Origin: Echria macrotheca
Lineage: Eukaryota; Ascomycota; Sordariomycetes; Sordariales; Schizotheciaceae
NCBI GenBank assembly: GCA_030411725.1
Contig: MU839827.1
Coordinates: 1,116,001-1,180,000 of the forward strand
Direction: 5' to 3'
DNA length: 64,000 bases
Made by a program: the position numbers and the translations under genes. The notes under the pieces are model-generated. The model had not been told where the DNA came from. It was given only the letters and a program-made list of their open reading frames with translations, and ran no database searches. Below are positions 10,005-18,881 of the stretch, piece after piece; position 1 is the first letter of the stretch, and each line of letters opens with the position of its first letter.

Positions 10005-11605
10005 ATGGCACACCACAATGAAGGGGTCAATCCTCTGAGACCATACTATATCCCACCCAAGATCGGCGACGCCACGGAATCGCTCCCAACGCCAGACCCG
10101 CACGCTTTCCAGCATGGGAATACCACGGGCAACTACGCGTCCAAGGCGCGCGACATCTTCTCCGACATCGACTACAAAGACTACATTGCCGACCCATCCC
10201 CGTCGCTCGTGCAGACGGTCAAGGAGCTGGTGGACGAGCTGCTATGGAAGTACACATCGGTGCTGATGGCGCAGCCATTCGAGGTGGCCAAGACGATCCT
10301 GCAAGTGAGGGCACAGGATGATCTGGGGGGGCTTGCAGCGGCAGCGGCGGCCGAGGAGGCCAGGAAGAGGCAGGCCAGTCAGAGAATATCAGCGTATGAG
10401 GAGGTAAAGCTGCATGTGTCTATCTCGAAAGACTGTCGCGTGCTAATCGTTCGGGCGCTCTAGACTGGGGATTCCGACTCGGATCCGGATGAGATGTCGT
10501 ATTTTACCTCGAACATACCAAGTACACCCACGTCGTCTTACAGTAATCGAGCGCAAAAACCGCGACATCCGAGCCCATTACAATCGCCGCGAGTCCCGAC
10601 GAAACCTCTCCCTGCACACCAACTCCTTATCCGAACGCCCAACTCAGTTCTCGAGGTTATCTCCCAGCTATGGCAAAAGGAGGGGGCATGGGGAGTCTGG
10701 AAAGGCGCCAATGCGACATTCATCTATTCAGTCCTTCAGTCGCTGCTGGAGAACTGGTCGAGGAGTCTTCTGAGCGCGCTCTTCAACGTGCCAGATTTGG
10801 GGTTGAAAAACGACACGGACAGGCTGATCGATATCGCCTCTCCATACCCTTGGGCGTCGCTCTTCGTCGCGGCAGCAGCCGCTGTGACAACCGGCCTCAT
10901 CCTGGCCCCGCTGGATCTCGTCCGCACTCGGTAAGGGCAGGCGTTATTCCTGTTGACGTCATGCTAACTTTCAGTAGACTGGTTATTACTTCTACTGCCC
11001 GTGGAACGAGACGGACATTCGCCGCTCTCCGAAGTCTTCCATCATATTTCTGCCCATCCGGGCTTGTCTTACCCACCATCCTCCACTCGCTCGTCCATCC
11101 GCTCCTCACCCTCTCTACCCCTCTGGTGCTGCGGAGCCAGTTCATGATTGACCGCGAGGTTGCGCCAGTAACTTTCTCCCTAGCGAAGTTCTGCTCCTCA
11201 ACGGTCGCTCTATTCGTCAAGCTACCGCTCGAGACGGTGCTCCGCCGCGGCCAGGTTGCTGTTCTCAGCTCACCACGATATCTCGAGGCGCTCGAAGGGT
11301 TAGGCCCGCGGAAAGCCCGTGTTGAGCAGCTCGAGACCATCGTCCCGGTTGGCAGCTACAACGGTGTATTCGGCACCATGTACACCATCGTCAACGAGGA
11401 GGGGTCCCACGCCGTTTCGAAGACTGCTGCGGCGAACGCCAGGACAGCCGCAGCGAGGAAGGGCAAGGCGACGGTCTCAGAGACGATATATCGGCAAGGC
11501 CAGGGGCTAGATGGGCTCTGGCGAGGATGGAAGGTCAGCTGGTGGGGCTTGGTTGGGCTATGGTCTGCCGGTGTCCTCGGAGGTGGCGGCGACGGCGAGT
11601 TTTAG
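10005..11605 (+). CDS. UGO1: Mitochondrial outer-membrane fusion/carrier protein, Ugo1-like
   Basis: Three exons, 10005-10403, 10464-10930 and 10975-11605, give 498 residues. Intron 1 (60 bp) has GTAAAG/GCTAAT/CTAG; intron 2 (44 bp) has GTAAGG/GCTAAC/TCAG; both preserve frame. The N-terminus NPLRPYYIPP and the segment LVDELLWKYTSVLMAQPFEVAKTILQ are characteristic, the latter being a degenerate mitochondrial-carrier PX(D/E)XX(K/R) motif. A second carrier signature PLDLVRTR ends exon 2. An acidic-serine loop (DSDSDPDE) opens exon 2 and exon 3 holds LPLETVLRRGQ, a third degenerate repeat. Fungal Ugo1 links Fzo1 and Mgm1 during mitochondrial fusion; this role is inferred from family membership. 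Confidence 0.85.
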
Positions 11606-12534
11606 TCGGTTGCCTTTCGTTCTGTGTACAAAAGTCCCACCGCTCTTGGTCTCTCCAGCTGGCGTTTTATTAGCTCGAGGTCAGTTGGTTCGGTTGGCGA
11701 GGGGTGGGTGGGCTCGGGGCGGTGGGTTGGTAGTTTCTTTGAACTGGACCATCTGTGATTCCCCTCTCATGAAATGAATGATATCCCTGGTTCTCCTGTA
11801 GAGTATATCGCTAGGGAGGTGTTTATGTTGGAATATAATAGATGGAGGGCAAAATCAACTATTTCGAAAGCATGTCCTTGATGTGTGATCTGCTGTCTGC
11901 TATAGACTGGGGGAAGGGGGGGTTGGCTTGTTTGATGGGTATGGGGGTATGGAGATGTATGAAATTGACACTCTCGGGCGGACAACGGCATTTTTTTTTC
12001 CATCCGCGTAGAAGTCTACATATATATTTCCAGTTCTCGTCAGTGGTTATTGTATTGTCCAAGTTGTTTTGAGCAAGCGGCCGTTTATTAGCCCTGAGCT
12101 TTATTACATGTATGTGTGTTGCGATGGCTTCTCACAAGGTCTTTCCAAGGGGCATGTCCAACCGTTAAGGGGCGCATTTCGGAGGGCTGGGGTCGTTTTT
12201 TTTCACATTTATCTCATCACAAGAGATTGGTACCGTAGGTAGTCCAGCAGCCCCTAGACTCAGAGAGAGAAAGTTTTTGAGTGTGTGCAAAAAAATATGT
12301 ATTTCTGAAGACCATACCATGCCACATAATGCAAATGCCGCTAGAGATGTTAAAAAAAAAAAAAATGTATATACAGCGAAGTTTCCTTGGGAGAAGCGGT
12401 TTCATCCCCTCCAGCTTGGTAGGTATCCTACCTATGTCATAAGACAACACCCCTTTCCCCTTTTTTCTCGTCGGATCTATTCCCTTTTCTGGTGGCAACC
12501 CGACCGACCGACCGACTATGTGCAAACATCATAT
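11606..12534. other. Convergent intergenic region (UGO1 / AA9)
   Basis: 0.93 kb holding 3' flanks of both genes. Contains A-runs (about 12352-12364), T-runs (11992-12000) and AT-rich stretches, typical of fungal terminators. No gene supported. Confidence 0.5.
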
Positions 12535-13596
12535 CTAAACGCACTGCGAATAGTACGAGTTCAGAACAGTGCAAGTCGACCCGGCCTCGCACGTCGTCGG
12601 GCCGGTCCACCCGATGCCGCCGCACTGTCCCCACTTGGTCTGCACCTGGCCGCCGCCATTAGTAGGGGTAGGCGCCGCCGGCGTAGAGGAGGAGGAGGAC
12701 TTGGTGCTGCTCGTGACGAGCGTGGTGCGGACGGAGGTAGTAGACGGTCCGGCAGTCGGCGTGGGCGTGGGCCCAGGCCCAGACCCGCCATCGCTATCCT
12801 GGCCGGGGAGCGTGGCCGTCCTCGTGGCCGTGGCGACGGACTTGCTCTGGGCGACGGAGCTGGGGACGCCGGCGATGAGGGCCGGGCCGGGGACCGGGTA
12901 GACCACGGGCTGCGCGTAGGTATTAAACAAAACACCGGCGTCGTTGGCCTTGTAGAGGGACGTCCCGGGCACGCCGGCGGGCGAGTTGGAGCCCGAGCCG
13001 GTGACGCGCAGGTTCATGCACTGCGGGTACGCCTGGGCGCCGTTCGGGTTGGGCGCGCCGTGCAGGGCCAGGATCTCGTGGCGGAGCACGTAGTTGCCCG
13101 GTTTCAGGTTCGCGGGGATCTGGACGAGCCAGCTGTTGCCGTTGGCGCGGAGGGCGTCGGCGGCCCAGCCGTTGTTGTAGCCGGCGCCGCCGATCTTGAA
13201 GAAGCGCAGCGCGTTCTTGTCGACGCTCTCGCAGGGCCCGTTGCAGTCGGCCAGGTAGTCGATGACGGGGCCGACGTGCGACTCGGGCCACTCGGGCGTC
13301 CAGACGATGTTGATCTTGTCGCCGGCGGCCACGGTCGCGTGGCCCTTGCCGGGCGTGGCGCCCTTGTGGCAGATGATGTCGGACGTGCCGAAGCTGTTGG
13401 GCTCGATGAAGCCGTTGTCCTGGTTGAGCGCCGCCCAGCCGATGGTGTTGGGCGCTGACCCCGGGTTGTAAAAGTCCGACGTCGGGTCGTAGTTGCGGTA
13501 GTAGTTGCCGTTGACGATGATGTGGCTGACGTGCCCGTGGGCCGACACGAGGGCCGCGCCGGCCAGGGACGCGAGGAGGGCGGATCGGGGAGCCAT
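12535..13596 (-). CDS. AA9 lytic polysaccharide monooxygenase with C-terminal CBM1
   Basis: Single exon of 353 residues from ATG 13596. A 19-residue signal peptide ends VSA so that His20 becomes the mature N-terminal His of the copper histidine brace. The second copper ligand is His107 (in PESHVGP) and the axial Tyr is Tyr190 (in QAYPQC). Disulfide cysteines (ICHKG, DCNGPC, YPQC) fit the family. The catalytic domain ends near residue 230, followed by a Ser/Thr/Pro-rich linker and a complete CBM1 (QCGGIGWTGPTTC...YYSQCV) at the extreme C-terminus. The enzyme oxidatively cleaves cellulose and related glucans outside the cell. A long antisense open frame overlaps it and is a GC-bias shadow. Confidence 0.95.
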   Translation of the reverse strand: MAPRSALLASLAGAALVSAHGHVSHIIVNGNYYRNYDPTSDFYNPGSAPNTIGWAALNQDNGFIEPNSFGTSDIICHKGATPGKGHATVAAGDKINIVWTPEWPESHVGPVIDYLADCNGPCESVDKNALRFFKIGGAGYNNGWAADALRANGNSWLVQIPANLKPGNYVLRHEILALHGAPNPNGAQAYPQCMNLRVTGSGSNSPAGVPGTSLYKANDAGVLFNTYAQPVVYPVPGPALIAGVPSSVAQSKSVATATRTATLPGQDSDGGSGPGPTPTPTAGPSTTSVRTTLVTSSTKSSSSSTPAAPTPTNGGGQVQTKWGQCGGIGWTGPTTCEAGSTCTVLNSYYSQCV

Positions 13597-13707
13597 GTTG
13601 ACGATGGACTGAGGACAGGACAGGCTGTGAGGATCAGGAGCAGGAGATGTCACTCTGGTGCTTGAAGCTGATGGTTTTGGACCATGGTGAGGGACAACCA
13701 CGGTCCT

Positions 13708-13715
13708 TATATATA
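13708..13715 (-). promoter_or_regulatory. Probable TATA box of the AA9 gene
   Basis: A TATATATA stretch on the minus strand lies about 110 bp upstream of ATG 13596, the usual place for a strongly regulated fungal secreted-enzyme gene. A CTCCAC site nearby (about 13757; GTGGAG on the other strand) fits the CreA consensus SYGGRG but such sites are frequent by chance. Confidence 0.45.
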
Positions 13716-15243
13716 CAGCCCATGACGATGGCGAGTCCCGAGGGACGTCGTCAACCCCTCCACTGACATGTCTTGGCCAGGATAGCCGGCACGATGATAC
13801 CGCAATATGGAGAGTGCAACACGACCAGTGAATGTGGGCTGGCATAGAACCTGGAATCTCTCCACGGGCTGAAGGTAGATTCTGGAATTGCTCAGGGCCA
13901 TGGACACATCCACAACCGCAAGGCCGAGGGAGGCAACGGTAGCATCCGCTCCGGGTCACGGCTGTCGACGGTGGAAACTTGGGGAATATCGGGAGGCATC
14001 CCGTCTTGATGCCCATCCTGGTTGACCACGAGCTCATCTTGGGACCATGAGCTCATCTTGGGGAGCCGCAAGTCCCCCGGGCATGGGGGGTTGACATGGA
14101 ATGCGATTGGTAGTTTGTTGGCAGCCACAAGTTCACAACCAGCATCAGCCTTGACTCCGGGGAAACCACACTGAGAGAATGGGCCATGGCAGTCCATTCT
14201 CAGCCTTGATCTGGCGATGCGGAAGCTCTTCCGATCCGCGTCGGGAAAGGCGTCCATCCAGCGTCGCAGCGAACCCAGCAACTCCCCGCAAAAAGGGGTG
14301 GAGAAAGCGGTGGTTGCAACGGCGCGTTTCGATGTGGCATCAACGGTGACAATACCACCACCAAGGTAGACAAGACAAAAAAAACAAATATCGCTAACCA
14401 TGTGGTCAAATTTAAGCGACGTCGACTAGACCTCGGAGACGCGCCGTCCGACGAGCGATTCCCCGCGCTGCCGCGCTGTCAGGCAGTTGTTCATTTGCGA
14501 ACTGTCCCAGGCCCAAGGTTCGCGCAATATCGACACACGTTAGCTGATGGACCAAAAATCCCGGGGTACAGAGACGAGCCGCTGCGCGCGCGGCACGGTA
14601 GTACTCTTACTCCCCATAAAATGCTGCACTGGGGAACTTCATCTGTTTGGATGCTACCACAGCAATTCGAGATGAAGGGGGGAAATCGCCAAGAAACAAT
14701 GCTGTCGCAGCACAAAGAAACACAGAAATAGGGGGGGAAGGCCAAGCACGTTCTGCCCAGCCAAGAGCTGGCATAACGTCATCTCCAGAGTCCGCCGCCT
14801 GTGCGGAAAACTTTTCATTCCCCAGGTTGATGCGACGGGAGTTCGATCGGTGGTCGACTTCCATAGACTCGAGTAAAAAGGGTTATTACGGTCTTTGACC
14901 CGTCAATCCGCTCGCAGCGGCGCTACACTCGACCAAGCACTTACTTGCCTTGGCGAAACGGAGAACCGCTCGGGGGCAGGGGAGCGAGATCGGACCTCTC
15001 ACCCTCTCTCTCCCTCTCGACACTTGCCTTGCTAATAATGGTCGTCTAGAGTCAACAACCTAATAAACGATTGGAAATATTGTCGTTGCCTCTGCTTCCT
15101 GTAGGTATGCTCAACATAGAGGTTTCTACCAAAAATGTACGTCCCTGTTGGTGTATCCACGCGAGGCTGTGTCGGGCCGAAAACTTCGGCAGCCTCGAGA
15201 CGTGACGCACAAACCCAAATACCAACCCATATTCACATCAATC
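13716..15243. other. Upstream region of the AA9 gene
   Basis: 1.5 kb up to the tRNA. No gene supported; the open frames here (for example minus strand 13892-14401) have no domain. A short direct repeat of GAGCTCATCTTGGG occurs twice, four bases apart, at about 14030-14065. The rest appears unremarkable. Confidence 0.4.
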
Positions 15244-15327
15244 GGCGGAGTGGCGAAATGGTATCGTGTGGTCCTCCTATCTGAAGGATCCAGACTGAGG
15301 TTGTGGGTTCGAGTCCCATCTTCGTCG
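15244..15327 (+). tRNA. tRNA-Arg (anticodon CCT) with a 12-nt intron
   Basis: The 84-nt gene folds as a full cloverleaf after removing an intron. Acceptor stem 15244-15250 pairs with 15320-15326 (two G-U wobbles), discriminator G15327. D stem GCGA/TCGT with loop AATGGTA. Anticodon stem TGGTC (15269-15273) pairs with GACTG (15293-15297). The loop reads CTCCTA + A with anticodon CCT at 15276-15278. The intron 15280-15291 sits one base 3' of the anticodon as in nuclear tRNAs and contains AGG able to pair with the anticodon. T arm GTGGG-TTCGAGT-CCCAT includes the B box. Mature length is 72 nt before CCA addition. Confidence 0.88.
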
Positions 15328-15329
15328 TC

Positions 15330-15341
15330 TTTTTGTTTTTT
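15330..15341 (+). terminator. RNA polymerase III terminator of the tRNA
   Basis: Two T runs (five Ts, one G, six Ts) begin three bases after the discriminator base, the standard Pol III stop. Confidence 0.8.
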
Positions 15342-15602
15342 CGTCCGGGTCCAGATGTGGATATTCCATGATGGTTGTGGTGAAAGACGGTGTGTCTGAC
15401 AACCCTTCACACGGTAGGTACGACCAGGCACGAGCAGTTACCGTATTTAGAAAACCAGTTCCGAAGACACCTCTCACTCTTCCACCGAACACACATCTCT
15501 ATCACCAGTGATCCAAATAGGTCCCAATGTCTTTCGCATGTCAATACCTATTCCAGTCGACAACGTGATCTCAGATATCAAACGACTATAGACCGAGTCC
15601 AC

Positions 15603-17111
15603 CTACTCTGAGACCAACCAACTCTTCCACACATCACTCCCATCCAAAAAGGCCATATCCTCCAGATTCATAGCCATCACAACCTCGATCGTCTGCTTGA
15701 TCCCCACACCCCTCCTCCGAGGCAGCATAATAATCAACCCATCACTATCAAACCACGGGAACCTCACAAAAGCAGGCTTCCCAATTCCAGCCCCAAAGTC
15801 ACACCCATAGATATCCATATTCGCCCAGCTCGTCGCCGTCAGGTCCGGCCCGTGTGAGCGCACAGAGTTCGATTGGACCTTGAGCAAATCCGGCGCCGTC
15901 TCCATCAAAGTCATGACCTCGCCGATATGATCCGGCGCCGTGACGCGCCGTATCGCATCCCAGACAGCCTCAATCACACGGACCAGCGCCTCATCATCAC
16001 AAGTTGTCCCGATCTTTGCTAGAGTCGAAACGTCAACCTCGGGCAGGCCAAACACGTTGATGTTCCCCAGATACATCCTCTCAGTCTCCGCAAAGGTAGG
16101 TCCCAGAAACCGCCGCCCGTTGATCGCGAAGCCCAGCTTGGACGTCTCCCGGCCTACGTCGCCGCCGAGCCTGACCATGCGCGCCTGGGTAACACATCCC
16201 CAGGCGACAGCCATGAGGATGTTATTCGTCGAGAGCGCCCTCTTGTCGAGTTCCCTCCCCGCACCGGTGGTCCTCAGCCGTTCCCTTGCAGCCTCAAGCT
16301 TCGCCACATCAAAGACGAACAGCCGCGTCCCACCCTTCGGCTTTTTTTGTGTAGGTGCAGAACCACCTCCTCCCTCGCTGAGGTACTGGAACTCAGACAA
16401 CCTCCCCAAGATCTCCTCAAAGCTCTCTCTCTGCGTCGTCGTCCTAGGTCTTCTTCCGCCCTGCTGCTCCTCGATAGCAGACCAGAGCAGTTTGGTTCTG
16501 AGGGAGATCTCATCGCTCCTCGGCGCCGTGGCGGGGTTTTCCCGGGAAGAAGTACACTCGGCCCAGAAACGAATCAGGTTCGTCATGCCCGTCCCGTCGA
16601 CGATGCCGTGGTGCGCTGCGAAGGCGATGATCACGGCGCCTTCTATCAGGGCGTAGCCGGCGAAGAAGACTGGTTCGCCGCCGTCGCCGTCGCCTGGGTT
16701 CGCCTCCTGGCGGGCGGCGGTGAGCGTCGGGAGGGGGTTGGCGAAGTACTCGACTGGCGCGTTTTGGGCGGCCAGTTGGGTGTATGTCGGGATTGTTGTG
16801 AATTGGTCATCAGGGGAGGAAGAGGGGGCGGCGACGCCGATGTGGTTGATCAGCGGGGTGAGGGTTACGGGCGTGTCCTCCGAGGGGGAGGAGACGAGGG
16901 CCAGGCGATTGCGGGAGTCTTTGTCGGAGGGGATGATGATGCGGCCGCGGAGGAAGGGGAGGTGGGTTGTGAGTCTGTCGATGCCGGATTGGAAGGTTTC
17001 GAGGGCGGCGGACGGATCGGAAGTTGGGAAGACGAGGTAGGTTGGGACGTGGCTGCGGGGCATGAATTGGTCGAGGGGGGAGAGGTAGACGGGTTCGGGC
17101 TGGGATGTCAT
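15603..17111 (-). CDS. BAHD-like acyltransferase (trichothecene 3-O-acetyltransferase type)
   Basis: Single exon of 502 residues from ATG 17111 (the open frame upstream of it has no family character). The catalytic HHxxxDG motif reads HHGIVDG, about residue 215, and the structural DFGWG motif is present as DFGAG in YGCDFGAGIGKP near residue 440. The N-terminal LSPLDQFMPRSHVPTYLVFP and LPFLRGRI segments match fungal members of the transferase family that move acetyl or larger acyl groups from CoA to alcohols or amines. Substrate is unknown. No signal peptide is seen, so it is probably cytosolic. It lies on the same strand as the MFS gene at 18.9-21.0 kb and could supply a modification step before efflux, but this is inference from position. 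Confidence 0.8.
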   Translation of the reverse strand: MTSQPEPVYLSPLDQFMPRSHVPTYLVFPTSDPSAALETFQSGIDRLTTHLPFLRGRIIIPSDKDSRNRLALVSSPSEDTPVTLTPLINHIGVAAPSSSPDDQFTTIPTYTQLAAQNAPVEYFANPLPTLTAARQEANPGDGDGGEPVFFAGYALIEGAVIIAFAAHHGIVDGTGMTNLIRFWAECTSSRENPATAPRSDEISLRTKLLWSAIEEQQGGRRPRTTTQRESFEEILGRLSEFQYLSEGGGGSAPTQKKPKGGTRLFVFDVAKLEAARERLRTTGAGRELDKRALSTNNILMAVAWGCVTQARMVRLGGDVGRETSKLGFAINGRRFLGPTFAETERMYLGNINVFGLPEVDVSTLAKIGTTCDDEALVRVIEAVWDAIRRVTAPDHIGEVMTLMETAPDLLKVQSNSVRSHGPDLTATSWANMDIYGCDFGAGIGKPAFVRFPWFDSDGLIIMLPRRRGVGIKQTIEVVMAMNLEDMAFLDGSDVWKSWLVSE

Positions 17112-17550
17112 TTTGGCCGAGTGAGGTGAATATGAGGTGTGAGGTTGGAGTTGGAAGGGGTGGGAGTCCGAGACGCTGATCAGAGGTGGTAAGATTTGAA
17201 GTCGGAAGTAAGGAGAAGGATTCCGAGATGCTGAGGGGAAGGGTGTTCTTGCTGATAAATCCAGCAACCTAGTGAGATGTGGAATCCCACAAGCACCGAG
17301 GTCATGAAATGGATTCTGGATGACCCTTTGATTTATAGTTTTACATGGACGCTGAGGATTCCAATAACACACCAAGAAAATTATAAAATACCCCTTTTTG
17401 TCGAAATCCCGAACGGACCAATCGAGCGGGAGGACCCGAAAGCTTGCATACACCCCCCACCCCAAGCCGCTGAGTCACTCGCCGCCGCTGTGTACGACAG
17501 GGAGAGAGACCGCATCGTCGAAGACGAATCAGAGGTCGCGGCTGTGTGAA

Positions 17551-17574
17551 TAGGTAGGTAGGTAGGTAGGTAAG
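17551..17574. repeat. (TAGG)n microsatellite
   Basis: About six units of TAGG, read directly. Related TAGG/CCTA tracts occur at about 18155-18172, 21291-21306 and 34978-34991. Confidence 0.9.
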
Positions 17575-17920
17575 CATCACATAGTAAAGTAGCACAGCAC
17601 GGCCAGCCATACCAGGAGCTGAGAAATATTTGCGATCTGATGGTGTGTTTTCGTCTCTCTCCCTCCCTGAACTGTCATTCCCGCCGTTTTCCTCCCCCCC
17701 TCTTTTTTTTCAAACGAGAGACTGAAGAGAGGGTCTGATTTCCAGGAAGGAGAGTAGGAGACTGATGGGAGGGGAGGAGGCCGAGCAAATTTTTACGAGA
17801 AGGAATTCAATGTGGCATCTGGCATCTCAACACTACCTCACTAACACCAGGGATATGTTTCTATTGCGTGTACCTAATGAACGTATAAACCCCTGTTATG
17901 GTTGAAATAGAAGTAGTGTA

Positions 17921-17950
17921 CTCTCCAACATTTATGTCTCATCCCAAAGT

Positions 17951-17986
<36 letters not shown>

Positions 17987-18464
17987 AAACAATGAGACCG
18001 ACAAGGGAACTTTTTTTTTTTGATCAAATCTAGGCACGGATAGAGATTCTTTTTGTTTCCCATTGTTTGAGCACCCTTCATTATCTTGGAGCATACACGG
18101 TTTACACTTTGGTGTGTCTGGGGATGACGACAAGGTTTTTGAAATCTTGATACATACCTAGGTAGGTAGGTACTGTTTTTGTCCGCTCTCCAATTCTTTT
18201 CAAACCATAATAATGTGCTCTCCAACATTTATGTCCCAAGGTGTATGTGTTGTGTGTGAGTGTGCAAAACATTGAGACTAAGGTAAGGGAACTTTTTGAT
18301 CAAATCTGTGCGTAGAGATTCTTTTGCTTTAACTTCCCCATTTTTTAAGCACTCTTGCTTAGGTTTCTTTAAGCATATATGTATACTTTGGTGTATCTGG
18401 CGATGACGACGCTTTTGAATCTTAAAACTACCTGTCATCCACTCTGCAATTCTTTTGAAACACC
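17921..18464. repeat. Imperfect tandem duplication of about 0.25-0.29 kb
   Basis: Copy 1 spans about 17921-18206 and copy 2 about 18218-18464. Matching landmarks in the same order: CTCTCCAACATTTATGTC, a GT-rich tract followed by GTGCAAA, GGGAACTTTT, TTTTGATCAAATCT, TAGAGATTCTTTT, an ACTTTGGTGT(G/A)TCTGG block, GATGACGAC and CAATTCTTTT at the end. Copy 1 carries the long GT array; in copy 2 the corresponding tract is short and irregular. Some differences are C to T or G to A but not exclusively. Neither copy has a coding frame. Confidence 0.8.
17949..17985. repeat. (GT)n microsatellite
   Basis: Dinucleotide array with a single interruption, inside the first copy of the tandem duplication. Confidence 0.9.
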
Positions 18465-18881
18465 AAACCCTGCGAATCGCCTAAACCTTCGATGTCAAGT
18501 GCTATAACCTGAATGAGGGCAACTTTCTCTGTCATTGGTCTGAAACACACAGGTGGCATGCAAGTGTTGTCTGTATGTGGCATTCGCAATCTGTTTAGAC
18601 TCTTGCTTATTACCCTGGTAGTTAATTTGGTGTGGGTAGATAGGTTGATTGTGTTAGTCCTTCCATTGAAAGCTATTGCTTTGACAACCCCATTTGGCCC
18701 TTGAAGAAATCCATAGGCTTCATATTAAATATACTATCAGAAGGCCGGGAAAACTATCATAGGCACACCTCCCCATCTAGAATTACTTTAACTTCCCTCC
18801 CAGCCCAGAGACGGACTCTGAGTCCGAGTACAAACCTATTGTCTACCCAAACCTCCTCCTTATTACCCAGGTACCAGTCCA

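Larger units (their letters stand above)
17112..18881. other. Intergenic region with microsatellites and a tandem duplication
   Basis: 1.77 kb upstream of the acyltransferase and downstream of the MFS gene. It holds a TAGG tetranucleotide array at 17551-17574, a GT array at 17949-17985 and the duplicated block listed separately. No coding frame is convincing. Confidence 0.6.

Noticed and set aside
12277..13458. 393-codon plus-strand open frame antisense to the AA9 gene
   Set aside because: Its translation is Arg/Ala/Gly/Val-rich low complexity and mirrors the GC-rich third positions of the real minus-strand gene.
13892..14401. 169-codon minus-strand frame upstream of the AA9 gene
   Set aside because: No domain, no signal peptide, no splice continuation.
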